From assembly GCF_002866925.1 (NCBI RefSeq), contig NZ_PKUQ01000042.1, positions 186,001 to 250,000 of the forward strand: a stretch of 64,000 nt of DNA, read 5' to 3'. Positions within the stretch are counted from its first letter, which is position 1. Each line of letters begins with the position of its first letter. Positions 43,497 through 53,264 of this stretch are shown one piece after another. The translations under genes and the position numbers were made by a program. A model generated the notes under the pieces. That model was given only the letters and a program-made list of their open reading frames with translations, searched no databases and had not been told where the DNA came from. The stretch comes from Cohaesibacter celericrescens (GTDB taxonomy: Bacteria; Pseudomonadota; Alphaproteobacteria; Rhizobiales; Cohaesibacteraceae).

Positions 43497-44972
43497 CTAC
43501 GTTTGCTTCAAATATGCGTTCAGAGCTGCGTAGATTCCCTCGTCACCGATCATCAATAACCAGCGTTCGAAGGCATTCGCAAAAATAGCGTTGTCCGCGA
43601 GGTCCCCATAAATGTGCCGCATCTCCAACCAGATATGTGGGATTTTGCGTGCCTGATGGGATATTTTGTTCAGATCCGCCCAGAGCGGATCATTGGGCTC
43701 GATGGCACTGCCATCGTTGCGCGTACCTTGACAATAACGTGCCCAAAAAGCACTGGCCAAAGCCAACCCTTCGATTGAGCCCCCCTTGGCAAGAGCATCG
43801 CGAATGGAGGGCGCCAAAAAGCCGGAATGACGGCTTGATCCGTCAAAAGCAACACGGCGGGTGGTGTCAACAATGTCTGGATTAGAAAAGCGCCGGTCAA
43901 TCAGATCCAGATAGTCAATAGCCTCGAATTCGGGAACCGGCTGCACATAGGGTACAATCTCTTCCTTCTGTACTTTTTGGAAGAATGCATGGACCTTTGG
44001 ATCAGTCATACATCCTGAAATGGTTTCTAAACTCAGCAGCTCCCCGAGATCAGAAATCAATTGATGACCACCATTGAGAATGCGGATCTTCATGGTTTCA
44101 TAATCATGCACACGGTCGGAGATGGTGGCTCCGGCTTTGTCCCAATCTGGGCGTCCGGCACAGAATTTGTCCTCAATTACCCACTGCCGAAATTGCTCAT
44201 GGGTGACAGGAACACTGTCAGTAATGCCGAACTCCTCAGCAAGGGCCAGCTCTTTGGGGCCGGTGGCAGGAACGATGCAATCAACCATGGAGTTGGGGAA
44301 AGTACAATTGGCGTCAATCCAATCAGCCAGCTCCGGATCAGACAGACGCGCCAGGGATGTCAGCGTCTGGTGAAGGATGGTGCCGTTGCCTTGCAGATTG
44401 TCACATGATTGGCCTGTGAAAGGACCAACGCCTTGGTCTCTACGCATTTTCAGTGCGGCAATCATCGCACCAAATGCCGTACGTGGTTTGTCTGGATTGG
44501 CGGCATCATACTGCATATCAGGGTGGGCGGCATCAAACCCCTTGGTTGCCAGATCGATATAGTAGCCGCTTTCGGTGACTGTCAGTGCCACGATACGAAT
44601 GGCGGGGTCGGCCATTTGTTTGATCAAGGGGGCATTTCCCTCTTGCACAGGCACATAGTCAATCATAGAGCCGACGACTTCGGCCGTTTTGCCTGATGGA
44701 TCAAGTTCGATCAATGTGGTGAGATAGTCCTGCGCTTTCATCTTCTGGCGCATTTGCTCATCATACGGGCGCACCCCAGCGCCGATGATGGCCCAATCCT
44801 TATTAAGGCCTTTTTCAAAGAGACGATGCAAATACCAAGATTGGTGAGCTCGGTGAAAATTGCCCAACCCGATATGGACGATTCCCGGGGTCAACATGGT
44901 GCGATCATAGGTAGGCTTGATGATTGATTCTGGCAAATCACCCAATGTTGCATCAGACAGCCGAATTCCCAT
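43497..44972 (-). CDS. mtlK: Mannitol 2-dehydrogenase (polyol dehydrogenase, long-chain)
   Basis: The 491-residue cytoplasmic enzyme has an N-terminal NAD-binding segment (GIVHIGLGNFHRAHQSWY, residues about 30-47) and the polyol-specific long-chain dehydrogenase motif KIRILNGGHQ containing the catalytic lysine. It oxidises D-mannitol to fructose with NAD, with D-arabitol or sorbitol as possible substrates. Length matches Rhodobacter MtlK. It lies downstream of the polyol importer genes, but a 234-base gap containing a stem-loop separates it from smoS, so its level may be set separately. Confidence 0.9.
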   Translation of the reverse strand: MGIRLSDATLGDLPESIIKPTYDRTMLTPGIVHIGLGNFHRAHQSWYLHRLFEKGLNKDWAIIGAGVRPYDEQMRQKMKAQDYLTTLIELDPSGKTAEVVGSMIDYVPVQEGNAPLIKQMADPAIRIVALTVTESGYYIDLATKGFDAAHPDMQYDAANPDKPRTAFGAMIAALKMRRDQGVGPFTGQSCDNLQGNGTILHQTLTSLARLSDPELADWIDANCTFPNSMVDCIVPATGPKELALAEEFGITDSVPVTHEQFRQWVIEDKFCAGRPDWDKAGATISDRVHDYETMKIRILNGGHQLISDLGELLSLETISGCMTDPKVHAFFQKVQKEEIVPYVQPVPEFEAIDYLDLIDRRFSNPDIVDTTRRVAFDGSSRHSGFLAPSIRDALAKGGSIEGLALASAFWARYCQGTRNDGSAIEPNDPLWADLNKISHQARKIPHIWLEMRHIYGDLADNAIFANAFERWLLMIGDEGIYAALNAYLKQT

Positions 44973-44997
44973 AACTAACCTCTTTATAGTGTTGTCT

Positions 44998-45026
44998 CAT
45001 CCATTTTTGATTGAAACAAATGGATG
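44998..45026 (-). other. Stem-loop in the smoS-mtlK spacer
   Basis: CATCCATTT (44998-45006) and AAATGGATG (45018-45026) form a 9-base stem with an 11-base loop, about 26-54 bases upstream of mtlK in an otherwise gene-free spacer of 234 bases. It may affect transcript stability or translation of mtlK. Confidence 0.45.
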
Positions 45027-45206
45027 CCGCATCTCGTTCTGCGGGGGTATACGCACAAGCCTTTCCCGTTTCGGCAACCGGTATTGCTCCGGGCCAATCA
45101 AAAACTGCAGCCGTATAGTTTGTTGTTAAGCACCACGGCTTGTAATCCCATCGGGAACACAGGTCGCAGCAGGTTTTACGAGCAAATCAATCTAATCTGC
45201 CAGTCG

Positions 45207-45980
45207 TCAACTCATCCATTGTCCGCCATCGACATTGTAGGTCTGGGCGATGATATAGTCGGCCTCTTGAGAAGCCAGAAACACAGCCATTCCGGTCAGA
45301 TCTTCTGCCGTACCCATACGCCCGTAAGGCACACTTTTTCCGACCTCTATTTTCTTTTGGCCAAGCGGCTTGTTCTCGAGTCTGGCAAATTGTGCGTCGA
45401 CACCGTCCCAATGTTCACCATCCACCACACCGGGTGAAATAGCGTTGACATTGATGCCATATTGAATGAGATCAAGCCCCGCTGATTGGGTCAGACTAAT
45501 GATGGCGGCCTTGGTTGCGCAATAAACGGCCACGACCGCTTCACCGCGACGGCCTGCCTGAGACGCCATATTGATAATCTTGCCACCACCGCCACGGGCG
45601 ATCATATGCTTGGCAACGGCCTGCATGGTAAATAGAACGCCAGACACATTGATATCGAACAATTGATGGAAGTCTTGCCGTTTGATCTCAATAATCGGGT
45701 CAGCCTTAAACACCGCAGCATTGTTAATGAGAATATCAATGCGGCCCATTTTTTCGACTGCTTCAGCAACCGCAGCATCAATGCTGTTTTGGCTGGTGAC
45801 ATCCATTTTTATGGCAACGGCCGCGTCACCTATCTCTACAGCTGCGTTGTGTGCCCGCTCAATGTCGATATCGGCAATAGCGACCTGAGCGCCCTCGCTG
45901 GCATATTTCTTGGCAAACGCAAAACCTATGCCTCGGGCGGCTCCGGTGATGAGCGCAGTTTTTCCTTCAAGCCGTTTCAT
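45207..45980 (-). CDS. smoS: Short-chain dehydrogenase, sorbitol (L-iditol) dehydrogenase type
   Basis: The 257-residue SDR has the NAD motif TGAARGIG (residues 12-19), NNAAV (86-90), catalytic S140 and Y153-CAT-K157. The C-terminal half matches the Rhodobacter SmoS/PolS group, which oxidises D-sorbitol to fructose and galactitol to tagatose. The gene overlaps the smoK stop by 4 bases, placing it in the importer operon. Confidence 0.87.
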   Translation of the reverse strand: MKRLEGKTALITGAARGIGFAFAKKYASEGAQVAIADIDIERAHNAAVEIGDAAVAIKMDVTSQNSIDAAVAEAVEKMGRIDILINNAAVFKADPIIEIKRQDFHQLFDINVSGVLFTMQAVAKHMIARGGGGKIINMASQAGRRGEAVVAVYCATKAAIISLTQSAGLDLIQYGINVNAISPGVVDGEHWDGVDAQFARLENKPLGQKKIEVGKSVPYGRMGTAEDLTGMAVFLASQEADYIIAQTYNVDGGQWMS

Positions 45981-46981
45981 TCTATTCTCAGCCCTTGTTC
46001 ATCAAACTTGTGCAACTGATCCATCTGTGGTGTCAGAAATATTGTGTCGCCATGTTTGACCGAAATATCGCCGCTGATGCGGACGGTGATCATATCCCCC
46101 AGTCCCGTATCGTGAACGTGGATGAATGTGTCTGAACCGAGGTGTTCGGCAACGCCGACACGACCACTCCACATGCCTTCTTTGGTGCTGACATCAATAT
46201 GTTCAGGGCGAATGCCTATAGCTTGCACCCCATGCTTTTGCGCTTCATCGCCTTTGATGATGTTCATCTTTGGCGAGCCAATAAAGCCAGCGACAAATTC
46301 ATTGCGTGGTTTGTGATACAATTCTAACGGACTACCGACTTGCTCGATGAAGCCTGCACGCAAAACCACGATTTTGTCCGCCATGGTCATCGCTTCCACT
46401 TGATCGTGGGTCACATAGACCATCGTCGTTTTCAGGCGCTCATGCAGTTCACTGATTTCCAAGCGCATCCCAACCCGCAAGGCCGCATCCAGATTTGACA
46501 ATGGTTCATCAAACAGGAAAGCCGAAGGTTCCCGGACAATCGAACGACCGATGGCGACACGCTGACGCTGACCGCCAGACAGCTGGCCTGGCTTACGGTC
46601 CAGATAATCCGTCAGATTGAGCGCGGCGGCGGCGGCGTCAATCCGCCGAACCTGCTCGTCCTCGGGCACTTTCGCCATCTTCATCGGAAAGGCGATATTC
46701 TTGCGTACCGACATATGCGGATAGAGAGCATAGGATTGGAACACCATGGCCAGACCACGTTTGGCGGGTGGTACGTGTGTTGCGTCGGCATCGTCGATTT
46801 TAATAATGCCATCAGTGGTGTCTTCGAGCCCAGCAATCAGGCGCAAAAGTGTTGATTTACCACAACCAGAAGGGCCAACAAAAACCGTAAATTCTCCGTC
46901 TTCGATTGTCAGGTCCAAAGGCGGGATGACTTCGACATCACCGAACTTCTTCTGAACTTTCTCAAGTACAATACGTCCCAT
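45977..46981 (-). CDS. smoK: Polyol ABC transporter ATP-binding protein
   Basis: The 334-residue ATPase has Walker [10 protein letters not shown] (about residues 37-45), Q-loop [10 protein letters not shown], signature LSGGQRQR, Walker B FLFDEP, D-loop SNLDAALR and H-loop VTHDQVEAM, plus a C-terminal MalK-type regulatory region. All motifs are intact, so it would act as a homodimer. It sits between the permease and dehydrogenase genes. Confidence 0.9.
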   Translation of the reverse strand: MGRIVLEKVQKKFGDVEVIPPLDLTIEDGEFTVFVGPSGCGKSTLLRLIAGLEDTTDGIIKIDDADATHVPPAKRGLAMVFQSYALYPHMSVRKNIAFPMKMAKVPEDEQVRRIDAAAAALNLTDYLDRKPGQLSGGQRQRVAIGRSIVREPSAFLFDEPLSNLDAALRVGMRLEISELHERLKTTMVYVTHDQVEAMTMADKIVVLRAGFIEQVGSPLELYHKPRNEFVAGFIGSPKMNIIKGDEAQKHGVQAIGIRPEHIDVSTKEGMWSGRVGVAEHLGSDTFIHVHDTGLGDMITVRISGDISVKHGDTIFLTPQMDQLHKFDEQGLRIE

Positions 46982-46992
46982 AAGTCTATTCC

Positions 46993-47823
46993 TTATTTCA
47001 CCGCGCCGAAGGTCAGGCCGCTGACAAGCTGTTTCTGGCTGAACCAGCCAAGGATGAGGATAGGTGCAATTGCCATGGTCGAGGCCGCACTAAGCTTTGC
47101 ATAAAACAAGCCTTCCGGGCTGGAATAGCTGGCAATGAAAGCGGTCAGTGGCGCCGCTTTGGCAGCGGTCAGATTCAGAGTCCAAAAGGCTTCGTTCCAG
47201 GCAAGAATGACGTTCAGCAGAAGAGTAGACGCAATCCCGGGGATCGCCATAGGCGTCAGGATATAGATGACTTCTTCTTTCAAACCGGCACCATCCATAC
47301 GCGCCGCTTCAAGGATTTCGCCGGGGATTTCTTTGAAGTAAGTAAAGAGCATCCAAACAATGATCGGCAGGTTGATCAACATCAAGACAATCATCAGGCC
47401 GATCTTTGTATCCAACAAGCCCATTTTGATAAAAATCAGATAGATCGGATACAAAACACCCACAGCAGGTAGCATTTTTGTGCTCAGCATCCAAAGCAAG
47501 ATATCTTTGGTCCATTTACTAGGAACAAAGGCCATCGACCATGCTGCAGGGATGGCAATGATGATACCCAGCACGGTGGAACCGCCCGCGATGATCACCG
47601 AATTCCACAAAAAGCGCATATAATTGGAGCGTTCCATAACTGCGCTGTAATTTTCCAAGGTCCAGTCAAACGCCAGAAACACTGGCGGGTCTGCAATGGC
47701 TGTGGCTTCGGTTTTAAAGCTGGTCAAAATGGTCCAAAGGATCGGAAAGAAGATCAGCAACCCAATTGCCCAAGCGGCGGCGGTGTTGATGATTTTGCGT
47801 TGATTTGTAACGGCACGTGCCAT
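46993..47823 (-). CDS. smoG: Polyol ABC transporter permease
   Basis: This 276-residue CUT1-type permease has about six membrane helices and the EAA loop [20 protein letters not shown] (residues about 176-195). It is 13 bases downstream of smoF and 11 bases upstream of smoK. It forms the membrane channel with SmoF. Confidence 0.88.
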   Translation of the reverse strand: MARAVTNQRKIINTAAAWAIGLLIFFPILWTILTSFKTEATAIADPPVFLAFDWTLENYSAVMERSNYMRFLWNSVIIAGGSTVLGIIIAIPAAWSMAFVPSKWTKDILLWMLSTKMLPAVGVLYPIYLIFIKMGLLDTKIGLMIVLMLINLPIIVWMLFTYFKEIPGEILEAARMDGAGLKEEVIYILTPMAIPGIASTLLLNVILAWNEAFWTLNLTAAKAAPLTAFIASYSSPEGLFYAKLSAASTMAIAPILILGWFSQKQLVSGLTFGAVK

Positions 47824-47836
47824 GGTGTGTTTCTCC

Positions 47837-48703
47837 TCACGCGTCCAGGTTTTTGCCGACGATGCGCATCAAGAAGATCGCAACGATATTGGCAAGAATG
47901 ATTGCATAGACACCGCCAGCAGAGCCCAGTCCGACATTCTGGCTTTCAAGCACACGCTGGAAAATCAGATAGGTCAGTGTTTTGGTCCCAAAGGCCCCTT
48001 GCGTCGTCACGTAAATTTCAGCAAAAATCGACAGCAAGAAAATCGTCTGGATCAGCAGCACAATCGTGATAGCGCGGCCCAGATGAGGCAAGATGATATA
48101 GCCAAAGCGGGCCAGCGGCGACGCGCCGTCCATTTCGGACGCTTCGAGTTGCTCACTATCCAGCGATTGAATGGCGGTCAGCAAAATTAATGTCGCAAAG
48201 GGTAACCATTGCCAGCTGACAATCAAAATGATCGATTGCAGCGAGGCCTCGGTCAACCAGACCATAGGCTCGGCACCAAAGAATTTCCAAATATGCGCCA
48301 ACAACCCGTTTACTGGGTCCATAAACATATTTTTCCAGACAAGAGCCGTGACTGTTGGCATAACGAAAAATGGCGCGATGACGAGGATGCGGACAATGCC
48401 CTGCCCCCACATTGGCTGGTTCAACAAAACCGCCAACAGAACACCGAGCACAATGGTGATAATCAAAACACCACCGACAATGATCAAAGTCGTAAGGACG
48501 GACGGCCAGAAGGCACTGGAAGTGACAAACCGCACATAGTTGTCAAACCCAACCCACCCAAGGTCTCCCCCCCGCAGTGGCAGATATTTCTTAAAAGAAA
48601 AGGTCAGCGTCATAATCAGCGGCACCAACATCCAGCCCAAAAGCAAGATAACCGCAGGTGCCATCATGATGCGCGCAGCTGAACGCGATTGCTGGGTCGC
48701 CAT
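47837..48703 (-). CDS. smoF: Polyol ABC transporter permease
   Basis: The 288-residue permease begins with a helix (MMAPAVILLLGWMLVPLIM) and has an EAA loop EASEMDGASPLARFGYIILP (residues about 190-209). It follows the binding-protein gene after a 113-base spacer with a strong stem-loop. It pairs with SmoG. Confidence 0.88.
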   Translation of the reverse strand: MATQQSRSAARIMMAPAVILLLGWMLVPLIMTLTFSFKKYLPLRGGDLGWVGFDNYVRFVTSSAFWPSVLTTLIIVGGVLIITIVLGVLLAVLLNQPMWGQGIVRILVIAPFFVMPTVTALVWKNMFMDPVNGLLAHIWKFFGAEPMVWLTEASLQSIILIVSWQWLPFATLILLTAIQSLDSEQLEASEMDGASPLARFGYIILPHLGRAITIVLLIQTIFLLSIFAEIYVTTQGAFGTKTLTYLIFQRVLESQNVGLGSAGGVYAIILANIVAIFLMRIVGKNLDA

Positions 48704-48770
48704 GTCACGCCTCCATCATGGACGGCCAATAGCCGCCCTACCGTCGTTTCAAAGGAATCAAAGAAGTGTG

Positions 48771-48800
48771 CCAGAGGATGACAGTTAGGTCACCCTCTGG
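48771..48800 (-). other. Strong intercistronic hairpin after smoE
   Basis: CCAGAGG (48771-48777) pairs with CCTCTGG (48794-48800), and an inner TGAC/GTCA stem extends it around a 6-base loop. It starts 16 bases past the smoE stop and has no U-tract. The position mirrors the hairpin after glpV: after the binding-protein gene and before the membrane genes. Confidence 0.6.
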
Positions 48801-48816
48801 CTTGGGAGGACGCGGC

Positions 48817-50118
48817 TTAGTAACCTGCGGCTTCCATTTCATCAGCCGTCAGCGCCTGCGCTTTGGCAAGGGCTTCTTCTGCGGTCTGTTGCCCAGCCAG
48901 AGCGGCCGAGAATTCCTGACCAACCTGAGTTGCGATCCCTGCAAATTCAGGAATGGCCGCGAACTGCACACCAACATACGGCACAGGCTTCACTGTCGGG
49001 TTGTTCGGATCTGCGGACAAGATGCTTTTCAAGGTCATCTCAGCAAAAGGCACAGATTTGTAGTTCTCATTTTCATACAGCGAAGTGCGAGCTCCTGGGG
49101 GGACGTTTGCCCAGCCTTCATTGGCTGCAACGAGCTCAATATATTCTTTCGAGGTTGCCCACTGGATAAATTCCTTGGCAGCAGCTTCTTTTTGAGTGCC
49201 AGCGGGAATACCAAGAGCCCAAGCCCAAAGCCAATTTCCACGCTTACCTAGGCCTGTATCAGGAGCCAACGCAAAGCCGACTTTGTCTGCTACAGTTGAA
49301 TCCTTGGGGTTGGTCACAAAGGACGCTGCCACAGTAGCATCGATCCACATGCCACATTTGCCCTGTTGGAACAGAGACAGGTTTTCATTGAAGCCATTGT
49401 TGGAGGCACCTGGAGGCCCTGCTTCAGTCATCAGATTGATATAGAAGTTGAGAGTGGTCGCCCATTCTTCGCTATCGAACTGAGGCTTCCAGTTTTCATC
49501 AAACCAACGAGCACCGAAGGCATTGGAGGTTGCGGTCAGGAAGGCCATATTCTCGCCCCAGCCAGCTTTACCGCGCAAACAAATGCCATATATCTCTTTG
49601 TCTTTGTCGGTCATTGCACGCGCTGCTTTGGCAACAAAATCCCAAGTGGGAGCTTCAGGCATTTCAAGCCCAGCAGCTTCCATCAGATCTGTGCGATACA
49701 TGATCATGGAGCTTTCGCCATAGAATGGCGCAGCATAGAGGGTTCCGTCTAGGGACAAGCCACCACGCATTGCGGGCAGAATATCATCTGTATCATAATC
49801 TGCCGAGAAATCATCCAGAGCAACGAGCCAACCATTCTTGGCCCAGATCGGGGTCTCATACATGCCGATGGTCATAATGTCGAACTGACCGCCTTTGGCG
49901 GAGATATCAGTTGTGACTCGCTGGCGAAGTACGTTTTCTTCCAACGTAACCCACTCAACCTCATGGCCGGTTTTTTTGGTAAAATCACCGGTCAACTTCT
50001 GCATACGGATCATGTCGCCGTTGTTCACTGTAGCGATCGTCAACGTTTCAGCCATAGCGGTCGTAGCAAGCGCACCAATGGCGCACGCACTCAACAGAGT
50101 GCGGATCTTAATGGTCAT
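48817..50118 (-). CDS. smoE: Polyol ABC transporter substrate-binding protein
   Basis: This 433-residue periplasmic protein starts at ATG 50118 (MTIKIRTLL), which has a strong GGGAGGAAT ribosome site; the frame upstream is not used. The signal peptide runs to about residue 23 (ACAIGALATTAMAE). Binding-protein features include GLSLDGTLYAAPFYGESSMIMYR and GKCGMWIDATVAASFV. The set smoEFGK-smoS-mtlK matches the sorbitol/mannitol importer operon of Rhodobacter and rhizobia. Confidence 0.9.
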   Translation of the reverse strand: MTIKIRTLLSACAIGALATTAMAETLTIATVNNGDMIRMQKLTGDFTKKTGHEVEWVTLEENVLRQRVTTDISAKGGQFDIMTIGMYETPIWAKNGWLVALDDFSADYDTDDILPAMRGGLSLDGTLYAAPFYGESSMIMYRTDLMEAAGLEMPEAPTWDFVAKAARAMTDKDKEIYGICLRGKAGWGENMAFLTATSNAFGARWFDENWKPQFDSEEWATTLNFYINLMTEAGPPGASNNGFNENLSLFQQGKCGMWIDATVAASFVTNPKDSTVADKVGFALAPDTGLGKRGNWLWAWALGIPAGTQKEAAAKEFIQWATSKEYIELVAANEGWANVPPGARTSLYENENYKSVPFAEMTLKSILSADPNNPTVKPVPYVGVQFAAIPEFAGIATQVGQEFSAALAGQQTAEEALAKAQALTADEMEAAGY

Positions 50119-50250
50119 GATATTCCTCCCAGAATACGAGCAAATGCTCAAGCTATGAGCAAATAATCACTTATAGACCTACCAATTGTCAAGCGACTTT
50201 TTCAAAAGCGCTCGGAAAACCAGATCAGCAGGGCAAGAAGAATCTATTTA

Positions 50251-51204
50251 TCAATCTGTTAACAATTTTATTGCGGTGTGCTCATCTGTGATCAAACCAG
50301 TAAGCAGGCCCCCTTTAAGGGCCGCACGCAATGCGGGTATTTTGCCTTCTCCTGCGGCAATACAATAAACCGGCATGGTCCCCACTCTAGTGCTCACGAC
50401 ACGTTGATTGAGGGGATGATCAATGAATAAACCATCTTTATCGAAAACCTGACCACAGATCTCACCGACCGCTCCGGCCGCTTGGAGGCTTTGATGCTCA
50501 TCCTTGGTCAAAAACCCATCCAGAAATAACGGGGCCTTCTCTCCCATTTGGCCAATCCCGACGATCGCCAGATCAGACCCTTCAGCCATTTTTTTGGTCG
50601 CCTTCACATGTGGCAGCGACACATAGAGATCGCGCTCTTCTAATGACTGGGCAATCACGGGAGCAGGCATGGGATAGTATTTGGACGAGGTCTTTTCTGC
50701 CAATCGCATGATCGCTTCATACATGCTTGCAGACCCGTCCGGTGCAACATTACCAATCAGTGAGACCAATTTGTGAACGGATCCATTCACTGGATGGATG
50801 TGTTTGACCATCATTCTCAAGGTCCTGCCTGTCCCAACGGCAAAACACTGCGGCTCGGTCGTTGCGAACATGTGCTCGATGATGTTGGCAGCAAAGGGAG
50901 CCAATCCTGTCAAGGCATCGGTCTCGGCGCCAAGCCCAGGAGAAACCCACGCGTGTTTGAGATCGAATTTATTCTTCAAACTGCGTTCCAGCTCGAGACA
51001 ATCGGCAATTTTGTGTTCTATGCGGACATGGATCAGGCCCTGGGTACCCGCACGCGCGACAAGCCGCTGCGCCCGCTGCCTTGAAATGCCCAATTCGTTG
51101 GCAATCTGATCCTGCGTCAAACCTCCAACAAAGGACAACCAAGCTGCCCTAGCGGCAAGATCCATCGGTGATTGCTCTTTGTCATGTTCATTGTTGCGGA
51201 CCAT
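50251..51204 (-). CDS. SorC family sugar-binding transcriptional regulator of polyol operon
   Basis: The 317-residue protein has an N-terminal helix-turn-helix (AAWLSFVGGLTQDQIANELG, then ISRQRAQRLVARA, residues about 18-53) and a long C-terminal sugar-phosphate-isomerase-like effector domain with FAVGTGRTLRMMV, LIGNVAPDGS and DLAIVGIGQMGE. SorC regulators respond to phosphorylated or free sugars and polyols. It lies just upstream of smoE (132 bases) and 5 bases downstream of a HAD phosphatase gene, so it is the likely local regulator. Confidence 0.88.
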   Translation of the reverse strand: MVRNNEHDKEQSPMDLAARAAWLSFVGGLTQDQIANELGISRQRAQRLVARAGTQGLIHVRIEHKIADCLELERSLKNKFDLKHAWVSPGLGAETDALTGLAPFAANIIEHMFATTEPQCFAVGTGRTLRMMVKHIHPVNGSVHKLVSLIGNVAPDGSASMYEAIMRLAEKTSSKYYPMPAPVIAQSLEERDLYVSLPHVKATKKMAEGSDLAIVGIGQMGEKAPLFLDGFLTKDEHQSLQAAGAVGEICGQVFDKDGLFIDHPLNQRVVSTRVGTMPVYCIAAGEGKIPALRAALKGGLLTGLITDEHTAIKLLTD

Positions 51205-51209
51205 TGGAG

Positions 51210-51887
51210 TTAGACTCCTCTCTTCAATTCAGGGGCGAGGCGAAACATGTCGGCAAAGGAGGAGAATCTCTTGTGCGCGGCAACACTATTTTGTGCGTCA
51301 AAAGTTTGTCCTGCCAAATGGCTTCCCCCGGCAAAATGCCAAACCTGCATTCCGGCAGCCAAACCTGATGAAATTCCTGCGAAGGAATCTTCGATTACCA
51401 AGCATTTTTCTGGCTTGGTATCATGTTTGGAGGCAGCCAGCAAAAACAAATCCGGAGCCGGTTTTCCGTTGGCCACTTCAGACGCAGTGGTAATGCGTCC
51501 TTTAAATTGGTCGGTCAATCCGACTATTTCAAGAGATTGCTGAACGCGGGCAGGACTGGAACTGGTTGCCAGACAATAGGGCACTGCCAATAGGTCCAGC
51601 ACCTCGCGGACACCTGGCATAATTTTTAGATCGTTTTGAAAAGCTGCGATAAGGCGCGCTCGATAATCGGCTTCGAAGTTGTCCGACAATTCTATGTCAA
51701 AATCCTGACGAATTTGGGTTAATACCACCGGATAGCTGCGGCCCAAAAAATGTCTCGCAATATAATCCAGATCCAAATTTACGCCATAAGTTGCCAGTTC
51801 ATCTATCAGCATGTGAGCTGAAATGATTTCGCTGTCAATTATCACGCCGTCACAGTCAAAAATCACCAATTCGCAATCAATCATCAT
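51210..51887 (-). CDS. HAD superfamily hydrolase, beta-phosphoglucomutase-like
   Basis: This 225-residue HAD enzyme starts at ATG 51887, preceded by GGGGGGAAGC. It has the nucleophile motif FDCDGVIIDSE (residues about 8-18), motif II ATSSSP, NGKPAPDLFL and VIEDSFAG. It is paralogous to the HAD enzyme at the other end of the cluster. Its 5-base distance to the SorC-type regulator suggests cotranscription; it may remove the sugar phosphate the regulator senses, which is an inference. Confidence 0.85.
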   Translation of the reverse strand: MMIDCELVIFDCDGVIIDSEIISAHMLIDELATYGVNLDLDYIARHFLGRSYPVVLTQIRQDFDIELSDNFEADYRARLIAAFQNDLKIMPGVREVLDLLAVPYCLATSSSPARVQQSLEIVGLTDQFKGRITTASEVANGKPAPDLFLLAASKHDTKPEKCLVIEDSFAGISSGLAAGMQVWHFAGGSHLAGQTFDAQNSVAAHKRFSSFADMFRLAPELKRGV

Positions 51888-52274
51888 GCTTCCCCCCAAA
51901 GTGGCGTTTCATTATTGGCAGCGGATTGTCTGTTGAGTGTTTGAGATGGGAAACCATCCTTTGTCAAGGTTTGGTTCCTCGTATCAGGTCACGGTCAACC
52001 GAGATTGTTCAAGTGTGGCTCCCCGCAGCGGTCTTGCACAGATAAATTCATCATGCCCGCACCCATGGTCGTGCATAACGTTAGCGAAAAAGGGGAAATC
52101 ACCACCGTTTGTGACACTGCGGGCATTCCCTGAGCGACTTTAGGCTATGAGCCTTATTGATCGGTGTCAATGCGTTACGCACTTGTGAGCGTAGCGTCGA
52201 AACAGTTGTTTCTGCGCCAATTTCCACAACAATTTCTTTTAGTTGGCCAGAGTCGCAACAAGGGAGGAAACTAT
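51888..52274. other. Divergent promoter region between the polyol and second 2-oxoacid oxidoreductase operons
   Basis: These 387 bases contain no gene. The frame of the nfnA-like gene runs back to 52164, but its upstream part covers the FNR/FixK box and lacks family sequence. The strong GGGAGG before ATG 52275 marks the true start. Confidence 0.6.
52157..52170 (+). promoter_or_regulatory. FNR/FixK-type box upstream of the second 2-oxoacid oxidoreductase operon
   Basis: TTGATCGGTGTCAA is a perfect TTGA-N6-TCAA box, with the same TTGAT and GTCAA halves as the box before the PFOR operon. It lies about 105 bases before the first start codon. No strong -10 is visible at class II distance. Confidence 0.6.
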
Positions 52275-53264
52275 ATGTCCGATCGCAAACCTGAGGGCGG
52301 TCGAACGACCGACGCGCCTGTAAAATCCCACCAGCCCTTTGCTGATGGTGATGCTGTTGCGTGTTTTCCAATTGTCTCGCGAACTGATTTTTCCGAGACA
52401 ACTTTTTTGCTCGAAATTCACCACCCGATGATGGCCAAGGCGGCGAAGCCGGGGCAATTTGTCATTGTCATGGTCAATGAACACGGGGAACGTGTTCCTC
52501 TAACCATCGCCGATTTTGATCGCGTTAAGGGTACCATTACGCTGGTTGTGCAAGCGGTTGGAAAATCCAGTCGCGAGATGCAGGACGCGTGTCAGGTTGG
52601 TGGATCGATTTTTGCGATTGTTGGCCCGATGGGCATTCCTAGCGAAGTCTCCAACGCCAAAAAGGTGATTTGTGTGGGCGGCGGCTTGGGTGTTGCCCCC
52701 ATCTTTCCGCAAGCGCGTGCCTTCAAAGAAGCCGGTGCTTATGTAATCGGTGTCGTCGGCTTTCGCTCAGCCAATTTGATGTTCTGGGAGGAAAAATTCA
52801 AATCGGTTTGTGATGAATTTGTTGTTTGTACGGATGACGGCTCGGCTGGCATCCACGGATTGGTAACCCAAGGCATAGAGCAGGCCATCATCGCCCATGG
52901 CGACATTAATGAGGTGGTCGCAATCGGACCACCTATTATGATGCGCGCCTGTGCCGAGACAACGCGCCCGCACAAAATCAAAACCATGGTCAGCCTCAAC
53001 CCCATTATGGTGGACGGAACCGGCATGTGTGGGGGTTGCCGAGTGCGTGTAGCAGATCGCATCAAATTTGCCTGCGTAGATGGTCCCGATTTTGACGGTC
53101 ATGCCGTCGACTTTGACGATCTATTGTCCCGTCTTCATCGCTATAAACCGGAAGAAAAGCAGGCAATGGAACGCTACTCAGACAGTTGTCGCCGTTTGTC
53201 GCTTGATCCAACCAAAGCCAATGATACAGGCACCCAAACAGCCATCGAAACGGGGGGACAGTAA
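52275..53264 (+). CDS. NfnA-like ferredoxin-NAD(P) oxidoreductase subunit
   Basis: The 329-residue protein matches the DHOD-B/NfnA family. It has an FAD-binding barrel (KPGQFVIVMVNEHGERVPLT, about residue 60), a pyridine-nucleotide site (CVGGGLGVAPIFPQA, about 134) and the [2Fe-2S] loop GTGMCGGCRV with FACVDGP (about 249-268). A C-terminal tail of about 40 residues exceeds ordinary NfnA. ATG 52275 has a strong GGGAGG. It ends directly against the NfnB-like ATG (TAAATG), so the two should form a complex. In known NfnAB this subunit exchanges electrons with NAD(H). Confidence 0.87.
   Translation: MSDRKPEGGRTTDAPVKSHQPFADGDAVACFPIVSRTDFSETTFLLEIHHPMMAKAAKPGQFVIVMVNEHGERVPLTIADFDRVKGTITLVVQAVGKSSREMQDACQVGGSIFAIVGPMGIPSEVSNAKKVICVGGGLGVAPIFPQARAFKEAGAYVIGVVGFRSANLMFWEEKFKSVCDEFVVCTDDGSAGIHGLVTQGIEQAIIAHGDINEVVAIGPPIMMRACAETTRPHKIKTMVSLNPIMVDGTGMCGGCRVRVADRIKFACVDGPDFDGHAVDFDDLLSRLHRYKPEEKQAMERYSDSCRRLSLDPTKANDTGTQTAIETGGQ

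Noticed and set aside
45024-45437. 137-codon plus-strand frame across the smoS-mtlK spacer
   Set aside because: Mostly antisense to smoS with no ribosome site; the spacer itself seems non-coding.
52164-52274. Longer N-terminus of the nfnA-like protein starting at GTG 52164
   Set aside because: The stretch overlaps the FNR/FixK box and lacks family sequence, while ATG 52275 has a strong ribosome site.
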